Assembly: GCA_020650975.1 (NCBI GenBank)
Contig: JAIPMN010001381.1
Coordinates: 1 to 27,707 of the forward strand
DNA length: 27,707 nt
Source of the DNA: Apostichopus californicus
Lineage: Eukaryota; Echinodermata; Holothuroidea; Aspidochirotida; Stichopodidae
Reading direction: 5' to 3'
Translations under genes and position numbers: made by a program
The notes under the pieces: generated by a model
Seen by the model: the letters and a program-made list of their open reading frames with translations, nothing else
Database searches by the model: none
What the model was told of the DNA's origin: nothing
Shown: positions 20,617 through 27,707 of the stretch, in pieces
Layout: each line of letters begins with the position of its first letter
Numbering within the stretch: the stretch's first letter is position 1

Positions 20617-21353
20617 CTCCACCTGTTGTGAAGAGTCGCACAGCAGGTATCTCAATGTTGACAACTGGCTCATTACTGAAGAAGGCGGTTGGCAAATGCC
20701 CAGAGGTGACACTAGATGTAAGTAGTGTTCCAACAAGATGTCTAATTGATACTGGCGCGCAGGTTTCAACTATTACGGAATCCTTTTTCTACCAAAATTG
20801 CCCATCAGAGGAACTAATAGACATCTCCACCATACTGCAGCTGTCTGCGGCTCAGGGGCTAGATGTGCCACATGTCGGCTTCGCGGAACTACCTGTGACA
20901 GCTCTGGTTCAAAATTTTTATGCCGGGTTCCTTGTTACCAGGGATCTGGTTGGTACGCCCATGGCGCAGCGTAAGGTGGCAGTTCCTGGCCTGCTGGGGT
21001 CCAACATCTTCGAGCAGTTGTCCGAATTATTGAAGAAGTCACTTGGTGAAAGCTACTTACAGCAACTTCTTTCCGAAGGAAATAAGTGGGCTCATGTCTT
21101 GGCCTTATATCAGGAGAAAGTGGCAGGCTCTCTCGGGGATGAGGAGGGAAGAATCTGTGAGGGGAGGATTGCTGGTAAGGAACCGGTACTGTTGCCAGGA
21201 AGGACAGCTGTGTTAGTTGAATGCACAGTGAAGCCAGCTGCGTCACAGACCCCCTATGAGGCCCTCATAGAGCAGCAAGAAAATTTGAGCGCCCACCTAC
21301 AGAATGGTGTCTTCGTCTGCCCTACCATGATGGAAAGTATCAGAAAATGGTAG
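20580..21353 (+). CDS. pol: Pol fragment 1: aspartic protease and linker
   Basis: Open in the -1 frame relative to gag, overlapping its last 36 bases. It has no ATG of its own near the start, consistent with expression as a Gag-Pol fusion. The retropepsin active site is [11 protein letters not shown], with the catalytic Asp at 20748-20750 and DTGA intact. A second protease block is [12 protein letters not shown] (about 20985-21020), matching the conserved hydrophobic-G-x-D/N region. Downstream, [18 protein letters not shown] is the linker seen between PR and RT in many Ty3/gypsy elements. The frame closes at TAG 21351-21353, but homologous coding continues in the +1 frame from 21331, so a 1-nt indel (or equivalent) falls within 21331-21350, near an AAAA run. 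Confidence 0.88.
   Translation, partial: PSFDSVTCEFKLAPPVVKSRTAGISMLTTGSLLKKAVGKCPEVTLDVSSVPTRCLIDTGAQVSTITESFFYQNCPSEELIDISTILQLSAAQGLDVPHVGFAELPVTALVQNFYAGFLVTRDLVGTPMAQRKVAVPGLLGSNIFEQLSELLKKSLGESYLQQLLSEGNKWAHVLALYQEKVAGSLGDEEGRICEGRIAGKEPVLLPGRTAVLVECTVKPAASQTPYEALIEQQENLSAHLQNGVFVCPTMMESIRKW
20607..20671 (+). promoter_or_regulatory. -1 programmed ribosomal frameshift signal at the gag/pol junction
   Basis: Gag is read ...AAT TTA AAC TAG. The heptamer T_TTA_AAC (20607-20613) is a canonical X_XXY_YYZ slip site and directly abuts the gag stop (20614-20616). Pol is open in the -1 frame from 20580 to 21353. After a 7-nt spacer comes a 10-bp stem: 20621-20630 (ACCTGTTGTG) pairs with 20639-20648 (CACAGCAGGT), with one G-U pair and an 8-nt loop. 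Loop bases 20633-20638 can pair with 20666-20671 (5 strong or wobble pairs plus one G-U), with 2-nt and 17-nt connecting loops. That is the topology of an H-type pseudoknot. All elements are read from sequence; function is inference. Confidence 0.8.
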
Positions 21354-21921
21354 GATTCTGTCTCAGGTACTGAATCTAGCTCCTCGTGATGTTTATCTAC
21401 AGCCCCGAACACCGGTTGCCATTCTGAGAGCAGTTGAAGACCTCAACGAGCCGGTCAATGTTTCCTTGCAGGAGCAGAGAGTAAGTGAAACCCAATGGTA
21501 TGACAAAGTTCTACCGGAGATTGATTTTGGTCCAGACATCACAGAGTCAGAAACGAAGACGGTACTAGGGATGCTATCCATGCATAAAGGAGTCTTCAGC
21601 ACCAGCGATGATGATGTGGGGTTTTGTGACAAGATCAAACACACGATTCCCCTTAGTGATGACACTCCGATAAAGGTGCCACACAGGAGGATACCACCAC
21701 ATGAATGGCAAGAGGTGAGAGAACACCTACAGAAGCTACTAAAGCAGAAAGTCATACAGGAGCTGATCAGCCCTTTCGCTTCGCCTGTTGTACTAGTCCG
21801 GAAGAAAGATGGAAAGCTGAGGTTGTGTGTTGACTATCGTGCTCTCAACAACAAGACTCGAAAGGATGCGTATCCTTTGCCGAGGATAGAGGAGACTTTG
21901 GATGCTTTGAAAGGGGCATAA
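21331..21921 (+). pseudogene. pol: Pol fragment 2: N-terminal reverse transcriptase
   Basis: Reads [19 protein letters not shown], typical of the PR-RT linker, then acidic-flanked [75 protein letters not shown] and [10 protein letters not shown]. These are RT fingers motifs in the expected order, with [18 protein letters not shown] and VDYRALN strongly Ty3/gypsy. It stops at TAA 21919-21921, exactly where a Lys or Arg is normal before the YF of motif A. The reading frame continues unchanged after it, so this is a nonsense mutation and not a gene end. Confidence 0.9.
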
Positions 21922-22275
21922 TATTTTTGCAGCCTTGACCTTTCTCATGGCTACTACCAAGTGCCGGTTGCAGAGGAAGATGTGGAGAAAACGGCCTATC
22001 GAGCAGGTACCGGAGGCCTGTATGAATACCTCAGAATGCCTTTCGGACTCTGCAATGCTCCGGCAACGTTCATGCGACTCATGGATCACATATTTGGCGA
22101 TCAGAGTATGCAAACACTTCTGATTTATCTAGAAGACATTTTGGTATTTGGCTCCACTGTAGAGGAGACAACTGCTCGTCTGAAGATGGTCATTGAGAGA
22201 CTGGAGAGACACAACTTAAAGCTTAAGCCAAGTAAGTGCCAACTTTTCAGAAAGAAAGTCCGATACCTGGGATAA
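21922..22275 (+). pseudogene. pol: Pol fragment 3: RT palm, catalytic motif altered
   Basis: Same frame as fragment 2. Motif A is YFCSLDLSHGYYQVPV with its catalytic Asp intact. It is followed by EYLRMPFGLCNAPATFMRLM, the Ty3/gypsy motif B block. Motif C is YLEDIL at 22126-22143: the first Asp of the YxDD box is Glu (GAA at 22132-22134). In active RTs this Asp coordinates metal, so even a repaired frame would be expected to be inactive or strongly impaired. The RT thumb follows (HNLKLKPSKCQLFRKKVRYLG), ending at TAA 22273-22275, a second nonsense codon inside a conserved block. Confidence 0.92.
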
Positions 22276-23277
22276 GTTGTGTCAAGTGAAGGAATATCGC
22301 CCGATCCTGAAAAGATTCGAGCTGTCAAGGACTGGCCACTACCAAGAAACGATAAGGAGCTAAGAGGGTTCCTGGGCTTGACGGGCTATTACAGGAGGTT
22401 TGTGCCAGGCTACGCGAAAATAAGTGCACCTCTACATGCACTTGTAGGCTCCACCCAGGTGGGTAAGAAAAAGAAAGTCAAGGGTACAACATTGCCAGGG
22501 AGAACTCCCACCTTCTATGAGAAATGGGAATCAGGGCATGAAGAAGCTTTCTGCAGCCTGAAGGAGAAACTTCTCTCCTCTCCTATCTTTGGGTATCCAG
22601 TCTTCACAGAGCCATTTATACTGGAGACAGACGCTAGCTTCCATGGGCTTGGTGCAGTGCTGTCACAGAAACAAGGTTACAAAGTAGTAGTTCTAGCCTA
22701 TGCAAGTAGAGGGCTCAGGCCTCATGAAAAGAATATGGAGAACTACAGCAGCATGAAGTTGGAACTGCTTGCCTTAAAGTGGGCAATTACTGAGAAGTTC
22801 AGAGATCTGCTGATTGGAGCCGAGTTTATGGTGGGGACAGATAACAATCCACTAAGTTATCTCCAAACATCCACTAAACTGGGAGCAACGGAGACACGAT
22901 GGATGGCTGAACTATCACCTTTCAGATTCAAAGTGAAGTATAGAAGCGGTAAAAGCAACCAGAATGCATACTCACTCAGTCGCAAGACTCAGCATGGAAC
23001 AGAACCGCAGACGGTGAGGTTTGAACAGATTCTTGCAAAACGATTGGAAAAAGCACCCAGACAGACATCCTTGATCCCACCTGAGCTGGTCCAGAAAGTC
23101 TGTGATAATACCGACCAGGTATGGTTACGAGAAATTGGCTGCAAATCTGCTAACACCAGGCCATCATCAACATCCACCTTTCCATCGTTCAACCAGATCG
23201 AACTGATTCAGCTGCAACAAAGTGACCCCATATTCGAAAGTGTGTGGCACTTCTGGAATAAAGGAACCACATTTTGA
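22276..23277 (+). pseudogene. pol: Pol fragment 4: RT connection and RNase H
   Basis: Continues the same frame with [20 protein letters not shown] and [20 protein letters not shown], classic RT connection blocks. An insert-like stretch ([20 protein letters not shown]) follows, then RNase [20 protein letters not shown] (Asp 1), [20 protein letters not shown] (Glu), [11 protein letters not shown] (Asp 2). At the end comes NAYSLSRK where A-D-(A/S)-L-S-R is expected, so the last catalytic Asp is Tyr (TAC at 22969-22971). The frame closes at TGA 23275-23277. The integrase continues in the -1 frame from 23262, so a frameshift lies within about 23262-23275. Confidence 0.92.
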
Positions 23278-24869
23278 AACCAGAGGTACCATTAGTACGG
23301 AGAGTAGCAAGAGATTGGAAGAAGCTCCACAAGGCCAATGGCTTGTTGTACACACGAGTAATCCTGGCAGGGTATGAAACTTTACAACTATGCCTACCTC
23401 AGACCATGAAAGAGACAGTCCTAGAATCCCTCCATGACAAGGTTGGGCACCAGTCACCAGAAAAGACCATTCAACTCGTCCAAAAACGTTGTTTCTGGCC
23501 AGGAATGGTGGCTGAGTTTACAGACTACTGTCAGAAATGCCAGAGGTGCTCATTGGCCAAAGCCGGAAAAAGAGTGCTAACGAAGATGGGTACCCTCACT
23601 GCAAAGAAGCCCTTAGCAGTATTGGCGATGGACTTCACCATGTTGGAGAAGAATTCCAGTGGCTATGAAAATGTCTTAGTACTTACAGACATTTGTACAA
23701 AATTCACTCAGACGATACCAACCAAAGATCAGAGAGCAGAGACGGTGGCAAAGGTTCTTGTTAAGGAGTGGTTTGTTAAGTTTGGAGTGCCGCTCAGACT
23801 GCACAGTGACCAAGGGAGAAACTTTGAGAGTAGTGTCATTCGACATTTGTGCCAGCAGTACGGTATTCACAAATCCAGAACAACGCCGTACCATCCAGAG
23901 GGGAATGCTCAGTGTGAACGTTTCAACCGCACTTTGCATGACCGATTACGAACCCTGTCGGCCGACAACAAGAGGTCCTGGCCAAGTCATCTGCCGGAGC
24001 TTATCTATGCTTATAATGCAACCCCTCACTCCACCACTGGGTATTCACCCCATTATCTGTTCTTTGGACGGGAACCTACCCTCTCCGTGGATCATCTCCT
24101 GGGCATAGAGATAGGAGATTCTTGGGTGGAAAGTCACCAGTCAAGGTTGAACAGGGCATTTGAGGTGGCCGCTGCCAAGACCAACAGTGAGATGTTGAGG
24201 AAAAAGCAGAGACTGGATAATCTGGCCCAGCCTGACACAGATCTACAACTTGGTACCAGAGTGTTTTCCAGGAAACGTCACCAGGGTAGACACAAAATAC
24301 AAGATACCTGGGATGACATCCCACACAAAGTGATCAGCCGACCAGACCCTGATGGCCCAGTTTATGTAGTAGAACCTCTAGTTGGAGATGGTCCTATTAA
24401 AACTCTAAACCGTCGTGATCTGCTAGATACAAAGAAACTGGTAGTCGATGTCCCTCCGCCAACTACGGTCAACCACGAGCCACCACATAGTGATTCCGGT
24501 GAAGTGAACAATGATGACAGTGGTGATGGAGAATTCGTCATAGAATACCGTCTGAAGCCCGAAGAGAGAGTCCGGATGATAGAAGACCCTGGTGATGACA
24601 ATCACGCAGACTTTGAAAAGCGAGGGGATGCTAATAGCCCGGAGCCTTGTCAACAACAACCTGGTGTTAATGATGACATTGAAGTCGCACCACGCAGAAG
24701 TTCGAGACTAAATGCAGGGCAGCACCCCAACCCGCACAACTTACCTTGTTCTGTGGCCCAAGAAGAGATAGGTTTTGCTACGGATGTAGATAGAGCAATG
24801 CTTGACAAAATATATGAGACCCAGTTACTCATTGCGCGCATGTTGTCTAGCCGACAAAGTAAAGAATAG
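23262..24869 (+). CDS. pol: Pol fragment 5: integrase with zinc finger, DDE core and GPY/F-like module
   Basis: The longest intact piece, open from 23262 to TAG 24867-24869 (no ATG start; first in-frame TTG at 23274). The N-terminal HHCC zinc finger reads [13 protein letters not shown]...DYCQKCQRC, i.e. HX4H and CX2C. The catalytic core has Asp in AMDFTML, Asp in [11 protein letters not shown] and Glu in [10 protein letters not shown], with 35 residues between the second Asp and Glu: a complete DD35E triad. A GPY/F-like module ([10 protein letters not shown]) follows, then an acidic, low-complexity region and a Ty3/gypsy tail, [18 protein letters not shown]. No chromodomain is seen. Integrase would insert element cDNA; here it is orphaned behind a frameshift and has no intact RT. 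Confidence 0.94.
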   Translation, partial: RNHILKPEVPLVRRVARDWKKLHKANGLLYTRVILAGYETLQLCLPQTMKETVLESLHDKVGHQSPEKTIQLVQKRCFWPGMVAEFTDYCQKCQRCSLAKAGKRVLTKMGTLTAKKPLAVLAMDFTMLEKNSSGYENVLVLTDICTKFTQTIPTKDQRAETVAKVLVKEWFVKFGVPLRLHSDQGRNFESSVIRHLCQQYGIHKSRTTPYHPEGNAQCERFNRTLHDRLRTLSADNKRSWPSHLPELIYAYNATPHSTTGYSPHYLFFGREPTLSVDHLLGIEIGDSWVESHQSRLNRAFEVAAAKTNSEMLRKKQRLDNLAQPDTDLQLGTRVFSRKRHQGRHKIQDTWDDIPHKVISRPDPDGPVYVVEPLVGDGPIKTLNRRDLLDTKKLVVDVPPPTTVNHEPPHSDSGEVNNDDSGDGEFVIEYRLKPEERVRMIEDPGDDNHADFEKRGDANSPEPCQQQPGVNDDIEVAPRRSSRLNAGQHPNPHNLPCSVAQEEIGFATDVDRAMLDKIYETQLLIARMLSSRQSKE

Positions 24870-25127
24870 CTTGAAGGATTCGTACTAGCTAGGGCCGCCG
24901 AGTATTTATTTTTAGTTCAACACAAAACTGTTCTTGTGACATGTATACTTTTGATGCAATGTTTTGCCATTCGGGCGTCCTCAAAGTGGTGAGGCTGTTG
25001 TATTGATATATATATTTTTTTGTTACTTTTCTGAAAACTCTGTATCCATTTTCTTCTTACTTAAATTGTTTCAAAACCTGTTATTCAACCTTTTAGTAAT
25101 TCCAGCTATTGTCAGGGACGACAATAC
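24870..25127 (+). other. Retrotransposon 3' untranslated segment
   Basis: A 258-bp non-coding stretch between the integrase stop and the polypurine tract. No env-like frame, signal peptide or transmembrane protein is seen in it. Confidence 0.8.
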
Positions 25128-25143
25128 TAAAGGAGGGGGTGTG
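25128..25143 (+). promoter_or_regulatory. Polypurine tract
   Basis: taaaggagggggtgtg directly precedes the 3' LTR, the expected place and composition for the plus-strand primer of an LTR retrotransposon. Confidence 0.8.
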
Positions 25144-25517
25144 TGTGACAGGCACAGAAATGTTAGATTGTGAATACCGCCCCCTATTTAGCAGCAAGTT
25201 GAATATGCTGATGGGATTTGGGGAATTTCAACCTCTGGTAAAAGCTCAATCCCATTGTATTCTTACTACTGCACATGTACTAAACAAATCGTGAACCTTC
25301 ATCTTTAACTATCTTGCCGATCTTGCTCTTCCAAGGGTAGATTTTCATGAAGATGTTTACCTGGTAACTTTCTGTGTATTCAGGAAGACTTGATTATCTA
25401 GTTTTAAGGAGTTTGAAGAGGGGAGTTTGTTCGGGGAACAAACAGTCAAGATCCACAATAAAGAACACAGCACCACAGATGGCATCTTAGACCATTCTTT
25501 GTATTTCACCTGTTACA
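25144..25517 (+). repeat. 3' LTR, complete, 374 bp
   Basis: Runs from TGTGACAGGC to CCTGTTACA, with short terminal inverted repeats (TGTGACAG / CTGTTACA, one mismatch) and TG...CA ends. It is followed by the CTAA target duplication. It contains an AATAAA at 25457-25462. Confidence 0.94.
25457..25462 (+). terminator. LTR poly(A) signal AATAAA
   Basis: A canonical hexamer about 55 bp from the 3' end of the LTR, a plausible R-region signal. It is missing from the truncated 5' LTR. Confidence 0.5.
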
Positions 25518-25722
25518 CTAAGATGCAACTTACAAGGCCTGGGAAGTGCCATTTCCAGCGATCTGGGAGGCATTTTCAGCCAAAATTTTCTTGTACGCTT
25601 CGCACCAACTTATGGTGGCGCTACGCTTAGATAGCTTGCAATGCCGTATCTACGGCTCTGATAGTTTGCCTACATTTACGCCCCTCCCTTGGCAAATTCC
25701 TGGCTACGCGCCTGTACAGCTG

Positions 25723-26279
25723 CGGTCAATACCCACAACACAGCGTTTATAGCAGCGATGGACATCTTAGGTCTAGATAAAAGATAACAACGTATCACCG
25801 TCACGTTTCATTACTGTCTGCATTTTGTAGCGACAATAAAAAGCGTCATTTGTAGGCAACGGAAAGTAACTTTTTCAGAGCGCGGCACGCGGTTTGGGGC
25901 GAGTCTTCAATGCCTTTAATGCTTCTGTCAGTGGTAGCATGTGCACTGTTAATCTTGGTGCTGATATATAAATTGCATTTTAGTAGACAGGACTTTTCAT
26001 ACAACATATTGAAATGTAATATATCGAGATTAGAAGGTCTTGAGTAAATTTAATTATTGGTGTGGATTATTTCGATGTACCTCTGAAACATTTCCCCTTG
26101 AAGTTTAATTTGTTGAAAAAATATTGTTTATCGGTGCAGCACATGAAATTTTGGCTGATATCAGCCTGTAACCATGATCTGAAGAATGGGATTTATTTTG
26201 AGTTCATGCTTAGCACTAGGATGCCAAGATTCAGTGATGATCCATGTTTTATTTCTTGTTCCTTGCCAGATGGTGATTT
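25723..26279. other. Spacer right of the nested transposon
   Basis: No gene or clear repeat is recognised before the right array. A short open frame at 26062-26307 has no recognisable family. Confidence 0.6.
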
Positions 26280-26985
26280 CGGGTGTGTGTCACGTGTGTG
26301 CGTGTGACACCTTGGCTTGTAAGCATGATAACTCAAGAACTCTGGGTGAACTTTGTATTTGGTATGTGGATTCACCTTATAGAGAAGCAGAACCCCAGTG
26401 TTTCGTTCAAAGGTCATTTGAGGTCACCAGAGGTCAAACACTGAAAACCTTGTAAACACTATTTCCCAAGATAGGAAGCACAGATAATTTTTCAATTTAA
26501 GTTGTGGATGTGTCATGTTGAAAAGAAGAAGCCTTTATTTTTTTGTGGAGGTCAAAGGTCATCTGAGGTCATCAGAGGTCAAATATTGAAAACATTGAAA
26601 GCATATCTCAAGTTAGGAAGCATGGATACTTTCCATACTTGACATGTAGATGCATTATGATGAATAGAAGAACTTGATTGTTTTTGGTGAAGGTCAAAGG
26701 TCATATGGGTCACCAGCAGTCAAGCTCTGAAAACTTTTTGAACATGGTTGCTCATAATAGAAACTATGGATACTTTTCATACATGGAATATGGATTTGCC
26801 ATACTGAGTACAAGAATCCCGTTATTTGTGACTGTCAAATGTCTGTTGAGGTCACCAGAGGTCAAACTCTGAAAACCGTTAAACATGCTGTCTCAGGTAG
26901 GAATCATGGATACTTCTCATACTCGGTATGTGGATGCATCACATTAAGTACAAAACTCTCCTTGTTTTTGGTTGACTCAGGTGTG
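26280..26985. repeat. Array of ~143-bp monomers rich in AGGTCA half-sites (right array)
   Basis: At least four monomers. Their cores start near 26405, 26549, 26691 and 26834 (spacing about 142-145). Each has the sequence order (AGGTCAAAGGTCA)...(AGGTCAcc/tcag AGGTCAaa), 'ctgaaaac(c/a)ttg(t/a)aa', '(tc)tca(a/g)g(a/t)tagga(a)gcatgga', 'tactt..catac' and 'gta(c)aagaa'. Two cores contain a perfect DR1, AGGTCA-A-AGGTCA (26549-26561 and 26691-26703). In the first of these, further AGGTCA copies follow at 4-base spacing (26566 and 26576). Same family as the left array. Confidence 0.85.
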
Positions 26986-27109
26986 TATTGCCACGTACAG
27001 TAGACTGGCGTGTGTTCATCATGACATAGCGTAAATGTACATCAAAATAGTGGTTCAGGACATTTATATTTTAAGACTGCTTTTTCTGGTGAACAAGCAG
27101 ATAGGGTTA

Positions 27110-27360
27110 CCATATTTGTTTTTGAAAAAGCAGGACACTTATCCGCGTCCTACACTGATCCGCGTCCTGGGGGAGGGGTCTAAGGGGAGGCGGTGCCCCC
27201 TCCCCCTTTGGAAAATTTTTCGTTTTTTCAAATTGCCTACATGCAAAATGGTGCAATCTAAATCACTCTAATAGGGACTCAGGGAGGTCCCCAACTTGAG
27301 TTCGTAACTATTACGATCGACCGAGCTAGAAGAACTTGAAAAACTGCACCGTACCCGGAC
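27110..27360. other. Unclassified GC-rich patch between array and second MITE
   Basis: Contains an imperfect direct repeat (atccgcgtcct at about 27140 and 27159), a strong fold-back of gggggaggggtc / gccccctccccc type, and a short palindrome gacgtacgtgtacgt near 27359-27373. It looks like a piece of a repetitive element, but no termini were found. Confidence 0.35.
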
Positions 27361-27424
27361 GTACGTGTACGTTCATCTCAGCCGCCGATGTTCAATCACA
27401 GATTCACAACACTTCATACTTTGG

Positions 27425-27707
27425 CAGGCGCGTAGCCAAGGGGGGGGGGGGCGAAGGGGGCAGCCGCCCCACCCCCTTGAGCGTATTTTTTTAAATTTGT
27501 TTAATGTTTTTATGATATCGCTAGTAATTTCAAAAGAGAAAATGCTAAGATGCAACTTACAAGGCCTGGGAAGTGCCATTTCCAGCGATCTGGGAGGCAT
27601 TTTCAGCCATAATTTCCTTGTACGCTTCGCGCCAACACATGGTGGCGCTACGCTTAGATAGTATGCAAAGCCGTATCTACGGCTCTGAAAATTTTTCTAC
27701 ATTTCCC
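27425..27707. mobile_element. Second copy of the hAT-type MITE, cut off by the window end
   Basis: Starts with CAGGCGCGTAGCCA and aligns along its whole visible length with 19696-19815 joined to 25522-25680, ending at the window edge about 30 bp before the expected right TIR. It has no retrotransposon insertion: gaaaatgctaagatgcaact at about 27539-27558 is uninterrupted. Its left TSD candidate is the 8 bp at 27417-27424 (tactttgg), not checkable here. Open frames across it (27365-27661 and the reverse) are MITE artefacts rich in Gly/Pro. Confidence 0.92.

Larger units (their letters stand above)
19816..25517 (+). mobile_element. Ty3/gypsy LTR retrotransposon, defective, ~5.7 kb
   Basis: The order is truncated 5' LTR, gag remnant with CCHC knuckle, protease, reverse transcriptase, RNase H, integrase, polypurine tract and full 3' LTR. 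RT before integrase places it in Ty3/gypsy (Metaviridae-like) and not copia. LTR termini are TGTGACAG...CTGTTACA, and the target duplication is CTAA (19812-19815 and 25518-25521). There is no env-like frame. The 5' end is damaged: the LTR stops at 20090 and runs straight into mid-gag, so the last ~100 bp of the LTR, the primer-binding site and the gag N-terminus are gone. Pol has two in-frame TAA codons, two frameshifts and altered catalytic residues, so this copy is not autonomous. Aligned LTR parts differ by 9 substitutions and one indel in ~274 bp, by my manual alignment. Confidence 0.95.
19696..25714. mobile_element. hAT-type MITE, split by an LTR retrotransposon
   Basis: The ends are CAGGCGCGTAGCCA at 19696-19709 and its reverse complement TGGCTACGCGCCTG at 25701-25714. 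They are flanked by an exact 8-bp target duplication TACAGCTG (19688-19695 and 25715-25722). An 8-bp TSD with CAG-starting TIRs is the signature of the hAT superfamily. Removing the retrotransposon (19816-25517) and one copy of its 4-bp duplication leaves about 313 bp with no coding capacity, so it is non-autonomous. The left part contains a G/C-rich fold-back (ggggggcgaag...cagccgcccccc). A second, uninterrupted copy at 27425 confirms continuity across the insertion site (gaaaatgctaagatgcaact). Confidence 0.93.

Noticed and set aside
21340-21360. Second programmed frameshift between protease and RT
   Set aside because: The shift is to the +1 frame next to a TAG with no recognised slip motif or structure, and pol is otherwise littered with mutations; an indel is simpler.
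24870-25127. Search for an env gene that would make the element retrovirus-like
   Set aside because: Only 258 bp lies between integrase and the polypurine tract, with no membrane protein frame.
27365-27661. 98-codon Gly/Pro-rich open frame at the right end
   Set aside because: It runs through the MITE copy; such peptides are common artefacts of this repeat.
1-27707. CRISPR array, bacterial operon or other prokaryotic system
   Set aside because: Spliced kindlin exons, SINE, MITEs and an LTR retrotransposon show nuclear animal DNA; no direct-repeat/spacer array was seen.

Overview
This is a eukaryotic window from an animal genome. It is intron-rich and AT-leaning, and carries tandem repeats, MITEs and a Ty3/gypsy retrotransposon. 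The one host gene recognised is kindlin (fermitin, FERMT2-like). Its exon-encoded protein and the marine-invertebrate style of the repeats (CAGGCGCGTAGCCA hAT MITEs, arrays of AGGTCA-rich monomers, a tRNA-derived SINE) suggest an invertebrate deuterostome. An echinoderm, perhaps a sea cucumber, is my best guess, but that is inference.

Region 1-14.6 kb is the 3' half of the kindlin gene on the plus strand. Seven coding exons (3502-3627, 5745-5794, 9708-9832, 10520-10617, 11491-11715, 12501-12647, 13220-13510) have GT/AG boundaries and compatible phases. Together they encode the last ~353 residues: the end of the F2 linker, the PH domain inserted in F2, the rest of F2, and the F3 (PTB-like) domain ending in LTGGWV. 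A 3'UTR of about 1.1 kb follows, with an AATAAA at 14558. The N-terminal half (F0, F1, start of F2) lies upstream of the window. The introns carry a minus-strand tRNA-derived SINE (2706-2953), a possible TIR element (8491-9185), a TG microsatellite and two tandem duplications.

Region 14.6-18.3 kb is intergenic, with no supportable gene but several short tandem repeats. Two arrays of a ~145-bp monomer rich in AGGTCA half-sites (DR1/DR4 geometry) lie at about 18.3-19.2 kb and 26.3-27.0 kb.

Between the arrays is a nested insertion. A ~313-bp hAT-type MITE (19696-25714, 8-bp TSD TACAGCTG) was split by a 5.7-kb Ty3/gypsy LTR retrotransposon (19816-25517, 4-bp TSD CTAA, TG...CA LTR ends). The retrotransposon carries a gag remnant with a CCHC knuckle, protease, RT, RNase H and integrase. 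It is dead: the 5' LTR and gag N-terminus are deleted, there are two nonsense codons and two frameshifts, and catalytic residues are changed in RT (YLED) and RNase H. Its gag/pol junction nevertheless keeps what looks like a complete -1 ribosomal frameshifting module: a TTTAAAC heptamer abutting the gag stop, a 7-nt spacer, a 10-bp stem and a possible H-type pseudoknot. A second copy of the MITE, uninterrupted, runs off the right end (27425-27707).
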